Shown: piece by piece, positions 16,869 through 25,714 of the stretch
Layout: every line of letters starts with the position of its first letter
Position numbering within the stretch: position 1 is the stretch's first letter
Assembly: GCF_019297835.1 (NCBI RefSeq)
Contig: NZ_CP079203.1
Location: forward strand, 1,771,001-1,835,000
Origin: Sphingomonas sanguinis
GTDB lineage: Bacteria; Pseudomonadota; Alphaproteobacteria; Sphingomonadales; Sphingomonadaceae
Direction of reading: 5' to 3'
Length of the DNA stretch: 64,000 bases
Made by a program: the position numbers and the translations under genes
Notes under the pieces: model-generated
Seen by the model: only the letters and a program-made list of their open reading frames with translations
Databases searched by the model: none
Told to the model about the DNA's origin: nothing

Positions 16869-19190
16869 ATGAAATCGGTTATCAAGACCGCGGCGCTGCT
16901 GGGCGCTGCGTGGGGAACGCTGGCAACCGTGCCGGCCATGGCGCAAGCTGCCGCCGATCAGGGCGCGGCCACCACCGCCGCAACGGATGAGCAGCAGGGG
17001 CTGGGCGACGTCGTCGTCACCGCCGAGCGCCGTTCGGAAAGCCTGAACCGCGTGCCGGTGTCGGTCGGCGTGGTCAGCGGGTCGAACCTGCGCACCTTCC
17101 AGCAGGGTGGCGAGGACATTCTAGCGCTGTCGGGTCGCGTGCCCGGCCTGTACGCTGAAACGACCACCGGCCGTATCTTCCCGCGCTTCTACATTCGCGG
17201 CCTAGGCAATATCGACTTCTATCTGGGCGCGTCGCAGCCCGTCTCGATCATCCAGGACGATGTGGTCCTGGAGCATGTCGTGCTGAAGTCGAACCCGATC
17301 TTCGACGTCGACCAAGTCGAAGTGCTGCGCGGCCCGCAGGGTTCGCTGTTCGGTCGCAACACGACTGCGGGCATCATCAAGTTCGATACGATCAAGCCGA
17401 CGCAAAGCTTCCAGAGCCGCGCCACCGCCTCGATCGGCAGCTACAACACGATCAGCATGGATGCCGGTGTCGGCGGCCCGCTGATCCGCGACGTGCTGGC
17501 CTTCCGTCTGTCGGCGCTGGTCCAGCACCGCGACAACTGGGTCGACAATGTCTATTCCGGCCCCAGCGCCGACGGCACGCTGACCCCGAAGAAGGACGCC
17601 ATGGGCGGCTTCACCGAGCGTGACGTGCGGCTCCAGCTGCTCCTGACGCCGACCGACACGCTGTCGTTCAACCTGTCGGGCCATGCTCGCTGGTATGACG
17701 GCACTTCGACGCTGTTCCATCGCGGTGCGCTGAAGAAGGGCTCGAACGACGTGTCGGCCGAGCCGCGCGACCGCGTCGCCTATGACGAAGGCCGCGACAA
17801 CCCGCAGTCCTATGACACGCAAGGCACTTCGCTGCGCGCCGCCTGGGACATGGGCGGGGCCGAACTGACCTCGATCACCGCTTATGAGACCACGGCTGGC
17901 TTCAGCCGGGGCGACACCGATGGCGGTGCCGCGACCAACTTCCCGGTCAACGGCGTGCCCAACGGCTATGGCCTCAGCCAGGGTCAGGTGCGCGGGCTGG
18001 ACCAGTGGACGCAGGAAGTCCGCCTCGCCTCCACCGGCGACAATGCCTTCAAGTGGCAGCTGGGCGGCATCTATTTCGACAGCCGCGACATCACCGACTT
18101 CTACCAGCGCGCTTTCCTGATCGGGACCAACCCGAACAACTGGGTGCGCCTGCACGACGTCAACACGTCTTGGGGGCTGTTCGGCCAGGTCAGCTACCGC
18201 GCGACCGACCGCCTGACCCTGACCGCCGGGGGCCGGATCAGCGAGGACACCAAGCGGACCCAGCTGCTGCGCACCGCCGACAGCGCCGCCGGTGTCTCCA
18301 CCTATCGCGGCCGCCGCGACGTGCGCCTGTCGGACACCCAGCCCAGCTGGGACCTGTCGGCGCTCTATGAGGTGAACCCGAACGTCAACGTTTATGTCCG
18401 CGCGGCGCAGGGCTTCCGCGGCCCGACCATCCAAGGTCGCTCGGCGGTGTTCAACTCGGACTTCTCGACCGCCGGTTCGGAAACGAACCTGTCGTTCGAG
18501 ACCGGCTTCAAGTCGAAGCTGTTCGACAACACGCTGCGCCTGAACGCGGCGGCCTTTGCGTATCGGGTGAAGAACATCCAGCTGAATGGCAATGATTCGG
18601 ACGGCAACGGCGTGCTGCTGAACGCCGACAAGGCGGTTGCCTATGGTCTGGAAGCCGATGCGCAGTGGCTGCCGGTGCGCAACCTGGCGCTGTCGGCGGG
18701 CGTCAGCCTCCTGCACTCGGAAATCCGCGATCGTAACGTCAGCGTCCAGACCTGCGGCCTAAACGGCGTGATGGTCTGCACCGTGCTGAACGGCCCGGTG
18801 ACGACCCGCCGCATCTTCGGGGCGAACGCGTTCTTCGTGCCGATCAACGGCAACCCGCTGCCCAACGCGCCGGAGTACAACGTCAACCTGGCGGCCAAGT
18901 ACGACATGCCGCTGGAAGGTGGCGGCAAGGCGTTCATCTCCACCGACTGGAACCTGCAAGGGTACACGAACTTCGTCCTGTACCGGACCAAGGAGTTCAC
19001 CTCGAACGGCAATTTCGAGGGCGGCCTGAGCATCGGCTATTCCGCGCCGAACGACGACTGGAGCCTGTCGGTCTTCGCCCGCAACATCACGAACGAGAAG
19101 AACCTCAAGGGCGTGATCGAGAACTATATGGCGGCCGTGTTCAACGAACCGCGCATCATCGGCGTATCGTTCAGCGGCAAGTATCGCTGA
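16869..19190 (+). CDS. TonB-dependent receptor
   Basis: Outer-membrane active transporter, 773 aa. Signal peptide 'MKSVIKTAALLGAAWG...AMAQA' ends at about residue 27. A TonB-box-like 'GDVVVTAERR' precedes the plug domain (about 50-160) with 'VPVSVGVVSG', 'IRGLGNIDFY' and the plug-end signature 'VEVLRGPQGSLFGRNTTAG'. The rest is a 22-strand barrel, ending 'GVSFSGKYR' without a terminal aromatic. Sphingomonad receptors of this type commonly take up siderophores or plant-derived compounds; I cannot name the ligand. A terminator follows. Confidence 0.92.
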   Translation: MKSVIKTAALLGAAWGTLATVPAMAQAAADQGAATTAATDEQQGLGDVVVTAERRSESLNRVPVSVGVVSGSNLRTFQQGGEDILALSGRVPGLYAETTTGRIFPRFYIRGLGNIDFYLGASQPVSIIQDDVVLEHVVLKSNPIFDVDQVEVLRGPQGSLFGRNTTAGIIKFDTIKPTQSFQSRATASIGSYNTISMDAGVGGPLIRDVLAFRLSALVQHRDNWVDNVYSGPSADGTLTPKKDAMGGFTERDVRLQLLLTPTDTLSFNLSGHARWYDGTSTLFHRGALKKGSNDVSAEPRDRVAYDEGRDNPQSYDTQGTSLRAAWDMGGAELTSITAYETTAGFSRGDTDGGAATNFPVNGVPNGYGLSQGQVRGLDQWTQEVRLASTGDNAFKWQLGGIYFDSRDITDFYQRAFLIGTNPNNWVRLHDVNTSWGLFGQVSYRATDRLTLTAGGRISEDTKRTQLLRTADSAAGVSTYRGRRDVRLSDTQPSWDLSALYEVNPNVNVYVRAAQGFRGPTIQGRSAVFNSDFSTAGSETNLSFETGFKSKLFDNTLRLNAAAFAYRVKNIQLNGNDSDGNGVLLNADKAVAYGLEADAQWLPVRNLALSAGVSLLHSEIRDRNVSVQTCGLNGVMVCTVLNGPVTTRRIFGANAFFVPINGNPLPNAPEYNVNLAAKYDMPLEGGGKAFISTDWNLQGYTNFVLYRTKEFTSNGNFEGGLSIGYSAPNDDWSLSVFARNITNEKNLKGVIENYMAAVFNEPRIIGVSFSGKYR

Positions 19191-19214
19191 TCGGGTTTAC
19201 CCTGTGACGGAAAG

Positions 19215-19246
19215 GCCTGTCCCTCTTCGTGGGGGGCGGGCTTTTT
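19215..19246 (+). terminator. Rho-independent terminator of the TonB receptor gene
   Basis: Stem 19215-19223 with 19233-19241 (nine pairs, two of them G-U), nine-base loop, then TTTTT at 19242-19246. It begins 25 bp after the receptor stop codon. Confidence 0.7.
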
Positions 19247-19258
19247 GTTGCCCCCCGG

Positions 19259-19355
19259 TCCGTTCAGCCTGAGCGAAGTCGAAGGCCAAGGGCCGACATT
19301 TGCCAAGCCACCCGGCCTTGGGCGTGCGCTTCGACTTCGCTCAGCGTGAACGGGA
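19259..19355. repeat. Repeat family A: inverted pair
   Basis: Arms 19259-19290 (CCGTTCAGCCTGAGCGAAG then TCGAAGGCCA) and 19327-19355 (inverted, one base different in CAGCGTGAACG). The spacer is about 37 bp. It lies between convergent genes. Confidence 0.85.
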
Positions 19356-19365
19356 GAGTGGCTCC

Positions 19366-20064
19366 TTAACCGCCCCTCAAAAAGCGCTTTGCCCGCACCG
19401 GCGCCACCCTCGCTCGCGCATGGCGTTCGGCATGGGCGAGCAGCATATCTAAATCTTCGCGCGCGATGTCGAAACTCTCGTGCATATCCTCCAGCGCGGC
19501 GTCGACATCCTCGGCCCGGATGCGCGAGGCGTCGCTCACCGGCGGGGCAAGCGCGGGTTCGTGCGGATAGCTGCGCCCCGTCGCCCGGTGGAAGAACATG
19601 CCCAGCGCCACCAGCGCGATCGAGTTGATCGCGACCGGCGCGAAGGCGAAGGAAAAGCCCGCTGCGTGAATCCCCTGGCTGCCGATGACGGCGGTCAGCG
19701 CCGCCGCCCCGCCCGGCGGATGCAGGCAGCGCGTCACCGACATGACCAGGATCGCGCCGCCCACCGAGCATCCGGCCGCGAGTGGCAGCGAGGGGATGGC
19801 CTGGAACATCGCCACCCCGACCAGCGTCGACAGGACATTGCCGCCGACCACCGACCAGGGCTGGGCGAGCGGACTGGCGGGCACCGCGAAGACCAGCACG
19901 GCCGAGGCCCCCAGCGGCGCGACGATGATCGGCAAGTCCGGTCCGAACATGGGCAGCCCGCCGCAGACGATGATGGTCAGCGCGATCCCGATGACCGCCC
20001 CGACACAGGCAAGCAGACGGCCGGACAAGGTGGCTCCGGCAAGCAGGGGTTGGAAGAAGCGCAT
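19366..20064 (-). CDS. HPP family integral membrane protein
   Basis: A 232-aa protein with four to five membrane segments in the first 165 residues and a soluble charged tail. The family signature 'CLHPPGGAAALTAVIG' is intact around residue 113, preceded by 'LGASAVLVFAVPASPLAQPW' near 52. HPP proteins have been linked to nitrite transport in some bacteria and plants; here there is no nitrogen-metabolism context and no CBS domains. Monocistronic, flanked by repeats on both sides. Confidence 0.85.
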   Translation of the reverse strand: MRFFQPLLAGATLSGRLLACVGAVIGIALTIIVCGGLPMFGPDLPIIVAPLGASAVLVFAVPASPLAQPWSVVGGNVLSTLVGVAMFQAIPSLPLAAGCSVGGAILVMSVTRCLHPPGGAAALTAVIGSQGIHAAGFSFAFAPVAINSIALVALGMFFHRATGRSYPHEPALAPPVSDASRIRAEDVDAALEDMHESFDIAREDLDMLLAHAERHARARVAPVRAKRFLRGG

Positions 20065-20092
20065 AGCCGCCTTCGAGGTCAGGAATTCAATA

Positions 20093-20202
20093 AGCCCCTC
20101 CTCCCGGCAGGGGGGAGGGATTGGGGTGGGGGCTTAGCCGCACGCGATGGTCTCGGTGAGACGCCTTCCCCTCCCCCATCCCCTCCCGCCTGCGGGAGGG
20201 GA
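20093..20202. repeat. Repeat family B, copy 3
   Basis: Same 110-bp layout as at 2302 and 5537, with core GTCTC-GGT-GAGAC (20150-20162) and G-rich hairpin arms. It lies between the lactonase and HPP genes, both on the minus strand. Confidence 0.85.
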
Positions 20203-20226
20203 GCGGCTAAAGGCGAGGCTTTCCGT

Positions 20227-21321
20227 CTAGACCTCGGCCAGGAACACCACGCCCGGAATGGCGATACTGCGCTCGGTCGGGGTAAGGCGACCATCCTTGC
20301 CAATACGGAAAGCGTTGACCGTACCCGAACGCTCGTTCGCTACCAACATCTCGCCCCGTTCCTCGCGCAGCAGGAAGAAGCGCGGCCAGTCGCCGCCGGT
20401 CGGGACATGCTGCACCACCCGAGGCTCGCCCCTGGCGTCGAGGGCGAAGACGGTGATGCTGTTCGCCCCGCGATTGGACACATAGAGCGTCCGCCCCGCC
20501 CGATCGATCGCGATATGCGCGGCATAGGACGGCCCCTTCGTGCCCTCGAGGAGCAGCGCGTGCTCGCCCGCGTCGCGAAAACGCCCATCGGGCAGCGCGT
20601 CGAGGACAAACAGCTTCGGCCTCAACTCGCAGGCGAGATAAGCACGCGGCAAGGTCGGGTGGCGGACCATATGGCGCGGCCCGACGCCCGCCGGAGCCTG
20701 CCACGCGATCCGCTGGTCGGTGAGCGTGCGCGCCACCGGATCGAAGCGATAGGCGAAGATCGCATCCGCCCCCAGATCGACCGAATGCAGCCAGCGCCGG
20801 TCGGGGCTGAACCCCACCCAATGCGCGTGCGGCCCGGCCTGACGCTCGGTATTGGGACCGGTCCCGCGATGCTGGAAGAGCTGTGGTTCGCCCGGCGCGC
20901 CCGTCTGCCGGTCCAGTCTGTAGAAGGCGACCGAGCCGCTGGAATAATTGGCCACCGCCAGACAGGCCGAAGCGCGGTCGATCGCGACATGGCACGGGTC
21001 CGCACCGCCCGTCGAGGCCCCGCCGCGTGACCTCCAGTCGGGACCATAGGCGGCCACCCGCCCATCGGCCTGTTCGCGGAGCAGATAGAAGGTGCCGTCA
21101 GGCCCGCCACCGACGCCATAGGAGGCGTTGACGATCCCCGTCACCGGCGCGCCAACGCGCCCGTCGACGATCGGATACAGGCCCTTGCCGCCCTCATTGG
21201 CATAGGTGCCCGCGATCAGCCGATCGCGACCCGGCCGCCGCGCTAACAGCGGCTCGCCCGCCACGCCCAGCCCCGTGGCCGCGATCGCGCCCGCCATCAC
21301 TTCACGCCGTGTCGTCGTCAT
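20227..21321 (-). CDS. Beta-propeller lactonase family protein (6-phosphogluconolactonase-like), exported
   Basis: A 364-aa protein with seven-bladed beta-propeller character: repeated 'GTYAN..GKGLYPI', 'DPCHVAIDRASACLAVANYS', 'GTGPNTERQAGPHAHWVGFS' type blades, matching the lactonase_7-bladed family. The N-terminus 'MTTTRREVMAGAIAATGLG' is a twin-arginine-like signal, so it acts in the periplasm rather than in the cytoplasmic pentose-phosphate pathway. The start at 21321 has GGAGGGG just upstream. True substrate is unknown. Confidence 0.85.
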   Translation of the reverse strand: MTTTRREVMAGAIAATGLGVAGEPLLARRPGRDRLIAGTYANEGGKGLYPIVDGRVGAPVTGIVNASYGVGGGPDGTFYLLREQADGRVAAYGPDWRSRGGASTGGADPCHVAIDRASACLAVANYSSGSVAFYRLDRQTGAPGEPQLFQHRGTGPNTERQAGPHAHWVGFSPDRRWLHSVDLGADAIFAYRFDPVARTLTDQRIAWQAPAGVGPRHMVRHPTLPRAYLACELRPKLFVLDALPDGRFRDAGEHALLLEGTKGPSYAAHIAIDRAGRTLYVSNRGANSITVFALDARGEPRVVQHVPTGGDWPRFFLLREERGEMLVANERSGTVNAFRIGKDGRLTPTERSIAIPGVVFLAEV

Positions 21322-21413
21322 GCCGCCCCTCCGTTCGGCGGTCTTCAAACGCCAAAGGGGGCGGGAAGGCAATCACCTTCCCGCCCCCCGGCGCTTGCGA
21401 TGCGACCAGTGGA

Positions 21414-23894
21414 TCAGATCGCGACCACGCCGCCGTCATTCTTGGTGATGACGATCGTGGCCGAGCGCGGGCGCACCGTGGCCGCCGCGCTGCCCGACTG
21501 GCTGTCGGGCCAGTTGCTGGTCGGGGCCGACGGGCTGCTGGCGCCCTCGCCCGGATGCTGGATGTTGACGAAGACCGAGGTGCCGTCCGGCGTCGAGTGG
21601 ATGCCGGTGATCTCGCACTGTTTCGGGCCGACCAGGAAGCGCTTCAGCGTGACGCCGGGCGCCTTGCCGATGCGGGTGGTGACGGTCGCCGAGGCGCCGC
21701 CCGCACTGCTCGTCACCGAACGCGTGCCGCCGTCGCCGACCCGGCCGGGGATCGCGGCCAGCATCATGCAGTTGGTGACGTCGGTGAAGGCGCCGTCGTC
21801 GGTCTGGATCCACATCACCGGCGTCGCTTGCCCCGCGACATTGCTCGGCAGGCTGAACCACAAGCCGTCGGGCGAGGAGAAGTCGTTCGTCGCATCCAGA
21901 CCCGACAGGTTGATGTTGGTCGGGTCGAGGTCGGCACCCGCACCGAAGGCATAGACGTCCCAGGTGAAGCTGGTCGCCTCGGTCGTGTCGCCTGTCTCGC
22001 GGATGCGGATGATATGGCCGTTGCGATTGCCGACCGAGGTCGAGGGCGCATCGACATAGGCGCGCGGGTTGGCGGCATCGACGGCGGTGTTGCTGCCCGA
22101 CGCAACCGGCTTGCGCGAGCTGTTGTTGGTCAGCGTGCAATACATCTCGCCGGTCGCCGGATTGACCGCAGTCCACTCCGGCCGGTCCATCTTGGTCGCG
22201 CCGAGCACATCGCCCGCCAGACGGGTGTTGATGAGCACATCGGCCTGGTCGGCAAAGGGATAGACGCTGTTCGACGCGGTCAGCCCGTTCTGGCCGAACA
22301 CCAGAGGCATCCACATGCCGGTGCCGTCCGCGTTGAACTTCGCGACATAGAGCGTGCCGGTGTCGAGATATTTGTCGCCCACCGCCAGACGGTCGGAGGC
22401 CGTGGCGTCCGAGGCGCTCCACGGGGTCGCCGATACGAATTTGTAGATATATTCGTTCTGCGCGTCGTCGCCCATATAGAAGGCCGGGCGGACCCCGGCG
22501 ATCATCCGGCCGCTCTGGCAACCTTCATGGTTCATCCGGCCCAGCGCGGTGCGCTTGCGCGGGGTGGAGGCGGGGTTGAACGGATCGATCTCGACCACCC
22601 AGCCGAACTGGAACGGCTCGTTGCGGAAATCCGCCGTACCGTCAGCGGCCAGCGCGGCGGTGGCGGTCGCGTTCCAGCGGCGGAAGACGGTGCTCGACGC
22701 GTCGGACGGCGTCACCGTGGTCCAGTTGTAATTGCCGCCACGCCCCTCGCCGATGCCATAGCGGGCCAGCGAGACGTTCTGCTTCGGCGTCGTCGCGGTC
22801 CGCACCGCCGCGTCACCGCTGCTGCGGCGGAAATAGCCCGCCCAATTCTCTTCGTTGGTCAGATAGGTGTTCCACGCCATCGTGCCGTTGGCGCAATTGT
22901 TGATCGTGCCGCGACCGCCCGTGCCATCGGTCGAATAGGCCGTCTTCAGCCAGGCGCTGCCCTTCACAGGGCCGCTGAACGCCATCGGCGTATTCGGCGT
23001 GATGCGACGGTTCAGCGCCGAGCCCTGGACATAGCGCCACGCGCCGTTGCTCCGCGTCACCTCGATCACCGAGACGCCGTGGCACTCGATCTCCTTGATC
23101 GCCTCGCTCTCGGGGCGCGGGGCGGGCGTCTGGCCGTTCACATGGAGATATTGCTCGCTGATATTCTCGTGGTTGAGGACCAGCAGGCCGCGCGTGCTGT
23201 TGTTCGGGTCCGGGTTGCTGCCCGACGATGCCAGCCCGAAATAGCTCATGCCGTCATGATGGTCGCCCGCGCGCTGCGCAAAGTTGGTGTCGGTGCCGTT
23301 ATTGGCATAGGCGGGTACGCCCGCCGCGATCGGATCGCCCAGGCGATAGAGTACGCTGACGCTATAGCCCGCAGGCACCGTCACCACGTCCGCCAGGCTG
23401 TGCGGTACGGCGGTGAAGTCGAGCGTGATCGGCGTCACGGTGACGGTCACGCTGTTGTTGGTGACCAGGCCGTCGCGGCTGGTGATCTCGAGGTTGAAGG
23501 CCAGCTGCGTCGCGGTCGTCACGGCGGGCGCGCGGAACGAGGCGACCAGCTGATTGGCATTGGTCAGCGTGACCGACGGACCCGCCGTCTGGCTCCAGTT
23601 GACATTGGCGACCTGGCCGCTGCCCACCGTACCGGTCAGCGTGACCGGGCGGCCAGCCGCGACGCTGGCGGTGCTGCCCGCCGCCGTGGCGGTGACGGCC
23701 TGCGGATTCTCGTCGTCGCAACCGGCCAGCAGCGCGCCACCGAACAAAGCGGTCGTCATCGCCGATACCCCGTGGCGCAGCGTCTGGCGACGCGACAAGC
23801 GGGTGGCGATCAAATCGCTCATATGCGCGTTGGCGGAGCGGTTGGTGTCGATGTCGCCATCGTCATAGGCGACCATGTTGTTGATATCCGACAT
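21414..23894 (-). CDS. phoX: PhoX family alkaline phosphatase, Tat-exported lipoprotein
   Basis: Secreted phosphatase releasing phosphate from organic esters, 826 aa. The leader has a twin-arginine motif 'SRRQTL' (34-39) and a lipobox 'LLAGC' with Cys59, so export is folded and the product lipid-anchored. An Ig/PKD-like domain follows (about 70-155: 'GRPVTLTGTV', 'VNWSQTAGPSVTLTN'). The PhoX catalytic part begins near 160, with 'GDHHDGMSYF', 'LVLNHENISE', 'NCANGTMAWNTYLTNEENW' and 'GRMNHEG', which resemble the conserved metal-binding and 'CANG.TPW.T.L..EE' segments. A Pho box lies 97 bp upstream. Confidence 0.93.
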   Translation of the reverse strand: MSDINNMVAYDDGDIDTNRSANAHMSDLIATRLSRRQTLRHGVSAMTTALFGGALLAGCDDENPQAVTATAAGSTASVAAGRPVTLTGTVGSGQVANVNWSQTAGPSVTLTNANQLVASFRAPAVTTATQLAFNLEITSRDGLVTNNSVTVTVTPITLDFTAVPHSLADVVTVPAGYSVSVLYRLGDPIAAGVPAYANNGTDTNFAQRAGDHHDGMSYFGLASSGSNPDPNNSTRGLLVLNHENISEQYLHVNGQTPAPRPESEAIKEIECHGVSVIEVTRSNGAWRYVQGSALNRRITPNTPMAFSGPVKGSAWLKTAYSTDGTGGRGTINNCANGTMAWNTYLTNEENWAGYFRRSSGDAAVRTATTPKQNVSLARYGIGEGRGGNYNWTTVTPSDASSTVFRRWNATATAALAADGTADFRNEPFQFGWVVEIDPFNPASTPRKRTALGRMNHEGCQSGRMIAGVRPAFYMGDDAQNEYIYKFVSATPWSASDATASDRLAVGDKYLDTGTLYVAKFNADGTGMWMPLVFGQNGLTASNSVYPFADQADVLINTRLAGDVLGATKMDRPEWTAVNPATGEMYCTLTNNSSRKPVASGSNTAVDAANPRAYVDAPSTSVGNRNGHIIRIRETGDTTEATSFTWDVYAFGAGADLDPTNINLSGLDATNDFSSPDGLWFSLPSNVAGQATPVMWIQTDDGAFTDVTNCMMLAAIPGRVGDGGTRSVTSSAGGASATVTTRIGKAPGVTLKRFLVGPKQCEITGIHSTPDGTSVFVNIQHPGEGASSPSAPTSNWPDSQSGSAAATVRPRSATIVITKNDGGVVAI

Positions 23895-23990
23895 GGAATT
23901 TCCCCCGATACCGCGCGGGAAGCGCTGCGGTAAGCAGGGGCGCTTTGCCGCCGAACCAAGTCATGCACGCTTCATTTCGGCGTCATGTCG

Positions 23991-24019
23991 GTGACCAATG
24001 CATGACTGAAACATGACAC
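23991..24019 (-). promoter_or_regulatory. Pho box (PhoB-binding site) upstream of phoX
   Basis: On the minus strand three 7-bp units repeat every 11 bp: GTGTCAT, CAGTCAT and TGGTCAC, with 4-bp spacers GTTT and GCAT. The consensus is CTGTCAT-N4-CTGTCAT; the first two units differ from it by one base each. The site ends 97 bp before the phoX start. With the PiT cluster nearby this points to phosphate-starvation control of phoX. Confidence 0.8.
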
Positions 24020-24231
24020 ACGCGTCATGCGACGAGATTGCTTGACTCGCGCCTTCGATCCTCGTATGGGCAGCCTCGCATCCGGATGGGCTTGCCCGTT
24101 CGGATTCCGTCCAAGACAGCAGGTGCCGGGGAATATGCCCTGACTTAATCTCCTGCCGAGACGGGGAAAAGGATTTTGCCGGTCGTGCCACTCGCTGGTC
24201 CCGCCCGGTCTGCCCCGCGTTTCTCACGCGT

Positions 24232-24295
24232 CGGTTGCCCATTCCCCATCGCTGGACACCCCGAGGGGTGGTTTCACCCCCCGGTCAAGCAACCG
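24232..24295 (+). ncRNA. Candidate ribosomal protein L10 leader
   Basis: Structured stretch just before rplJ. A closing stem CGGTTGC (24232-24238) / GCAACCG (24289-24295) encloses a perfect hairpin GGGGTG-GTTT-CACCCC (24265-24280) that competes with CACC (24257-24260) / GGTG (24267-24270). Bacterial rplJ leaders bind the L10(L12)4 complex for autogenous repression; the position and the enclosed hairpin layout fit, but I did not verify the kink-turn consensus. The rest of the 440-bp gap 23895-24334 holds the Pho box and no other recognisable feature. Confidence 0.55.
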
Positions 24296-24334
24296 GGATG
24301 GCCGTTCGCGGTCGTTCCAACCATGGAGAATGGC

Positions 24335-24856
24335 ATGGATCGCGATCAAAAGAGCCAGGCCGTCGCCGAACTGAACCGCAACTTCAACGAGGTTGGCGTG
24401 GTGGTCATCACCCGCAACCACGGCATGACCGTCGCCCAGTCGACGGCCTTGCGCACGAAGATGCGGGAAGCCGGCGCGACCTACAAGGTCTCGAAGAACC
24501 GGCTTGCCAAGATCGCAGCCCAGGGCACCGACTATGCCGGTGTCGCTGACATGCTGACGGGTCCCGTCGGCATTGCCAGCTCGATCGATCCCGTGGCCGC
24601 CGCCAAGGTGGCCGTGGACTTCGCCAAGACGACCGACAAGTTCGAGATCGTCGGCGGATCGATGGGTGCGAACGTCCTTGATGTCGCAGGCGTGCAGGCG
24701 CTGGCGACTCTGCCCTCGCTGGACGAGCTCCGGGCGAAGCTGGTTGGTCTTATCGTCGCTCCGGCGACCAAGCTGGCCACCATCACCCAGGCTCCCGCAG
24801 CGCAGATCGCCCGCGTCCTAGCGGCTTATGCCGACAAGGACAAGGAAGCCGCCTGA
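24335..24856 (+). CDS. rplJ: 50S ribosomal protein L10
   Basis: Base of the ribosomal stalk, binding 23S rRNA and the L7/L12 dimers. 173 aa, normal length: '[20 protein letters not shown]', then '[16 protein letters not shown]', 'LTGPVGIA' and a C-terminal helix '[19 protein letters not shown]' that carries L7/L12. I start at 24335, which has GGAGAA upstream; an ATG at 24323 lacks a Shine-Dalgarno. It pairs with rplL after 69 bp. The usual upstream rplK-rplA are absent; phoX is divergent here. Confidence 0.96.
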   Translation: MDRDQKSQAVAELNRNFNEVGVVVITRNHGMTVAQSTALRTKMREAGATYKVSKNRLAKIAAQGTDYAGVADMLTGPVGIASSIDPVAAAKVAVDFAKTTDKFEIVGGSMGANVLDVAGVQALATLPSLDELRAKLVGLIVAPATKLATITQAPAAQIARVLAAYADKDKEAA

Positions 24857-24925
24857 TCTTCGGGCGAACACGATTGAACTGACACACTCGGGCCACTTCA
24901 TCCGGCCCGTATTGGAGATAAGAAC

Positions 24926-25300
24926 ATGGCAGACCTGAACGCGCTGGTTGACCAGCTGAGCGAGCTGACCGTCCTCGAGGCCGCTGAGCTCTCGAAGATG
25001 CTCGAAGAGAAGTGGGGCGTCTCGGCCGCCGCTGCTGTTGCAGCTGCGCCTGCCGCTGGCGGCGCTGCCGCTCCGGCCGCTGAAGAGAAGACCGAATTCG
25101 ACGTGATCCTCACCGGCGACGGTGGCAAGAAGATCAACGTCATCAAGGAAGTCCGCGCGATCACCGGCCTGGGCCTGACCGAAGCCAAGGCGCTGGTCGA
25201 AGGCGCTCCGAAGCCCGTCAAGGAAGGCATTGCCAAGGACGAGGCCGAGAAGATCAAGAAGCAGCTCGAAGAAGCCGGCGCGACCGTCGAGCTCAAGTAA
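24926..25300 (+). CDS. rplL: 50S ribosomal protein L7/L12
   Basis: Stalk protein recruiting translational GTPases, 124 aa. N-terminal dimerisation helix (1-35), Ala-rich hinge (about 36-52), and the conserved C-terminal domain '[39 protein letters not shown]' (shown only as a location: residues 55-93), ending '[11 protein letters not shown]'. GGAGATAAG precedes the start. A strong terminator 55 bp downstream ends the transcript, so rpoB is not co-transcribed as it is in most bacteria. Confidence 0.97.
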   Translation: MADLNALVDQLSELTVLEAAELSKMLEEKWGVSAAAAVAAAPAAGGAAAPAAEEKTEFDVILTGDGGKKINVIKEVRAITGLGLTEAKALVEGAPKPVKEGIAKDEAEKIKKQLEEAGATVELK

Positions 25301-25355
25301 TCGGACTGCGGCAGGGCAACCTGTCGCACCCGTTCGCTTGGCGAGCTAAAGTCAA

Positions 25356-25388
25356 GGGCGGCCCCTTCGGGGGTCGCCCTTTTCTTTT
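25356..25388 (+). terminator. Rho-independent terminator after rplL
   Basis: Ten-pair stem GGGCGGCCCC (25356-25365) / GGGGTCGCCC (25370-25379) with a TTCG loop, followed by TTTTCTTTT. Very strong. Confidence 0.92.
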
Positions 25389-25433
25389 GACGATTACATA
25401 CCTTGCAAACGAGCCCAAGTCGGAGATGCCAGA

Positions 25434-25622
25434 ATGATTGACGGCGTTTGCTGTTTCTGCGGCGAGCCTGTCACCGAGGTCGGGTTAGACCCATGCACCC
25501 TCGCCATTCTTACCAAAGGTGAGGGCAATCAGTCGTGGCCCTGTCATGCGGCGTGTTATTGCGAGCGGCTCGGTGTCCACTTGCCTTATGGACAAGAGCT
25601 ATTTGAGAGCGGCGATCACTGA
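25434..25622 (+). CDS. Hypothetical small Cys-rich protein (62 aa)
   Basis: Starts 'MIDGVCCFCGEPV', with later 'CTLAIL' and 'WPCHAACYCERLG'. The CxxC pair near the N-terminus and the C-H-x-x-C cluster suggest a small zinc ribbon or treble-clef-like fold; function unknown. GGAG lies nine bases before ATG 25434. Codon and base use is less GC-rich than neighbours (for example TTTGCTGTTTCTGC), which may indicate acquisition. It sits just after the rplL terminator. Confidence 0.6.
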   Translation: MIDGVCCFCGEPVTEVGLDPCTLAILTKGEGNQSWPCHAACYCERLGVHLPYGQELFESGDH

Positions 25623-25714
25623 CGCGTTACGCCTGTTTGCAAACTACATAATCGCCTTTCTTTTGGGGCGGGCGGCGGGGGGATGATAAGATCATCGTCG
25701 TCGAAAAGGCTCTG

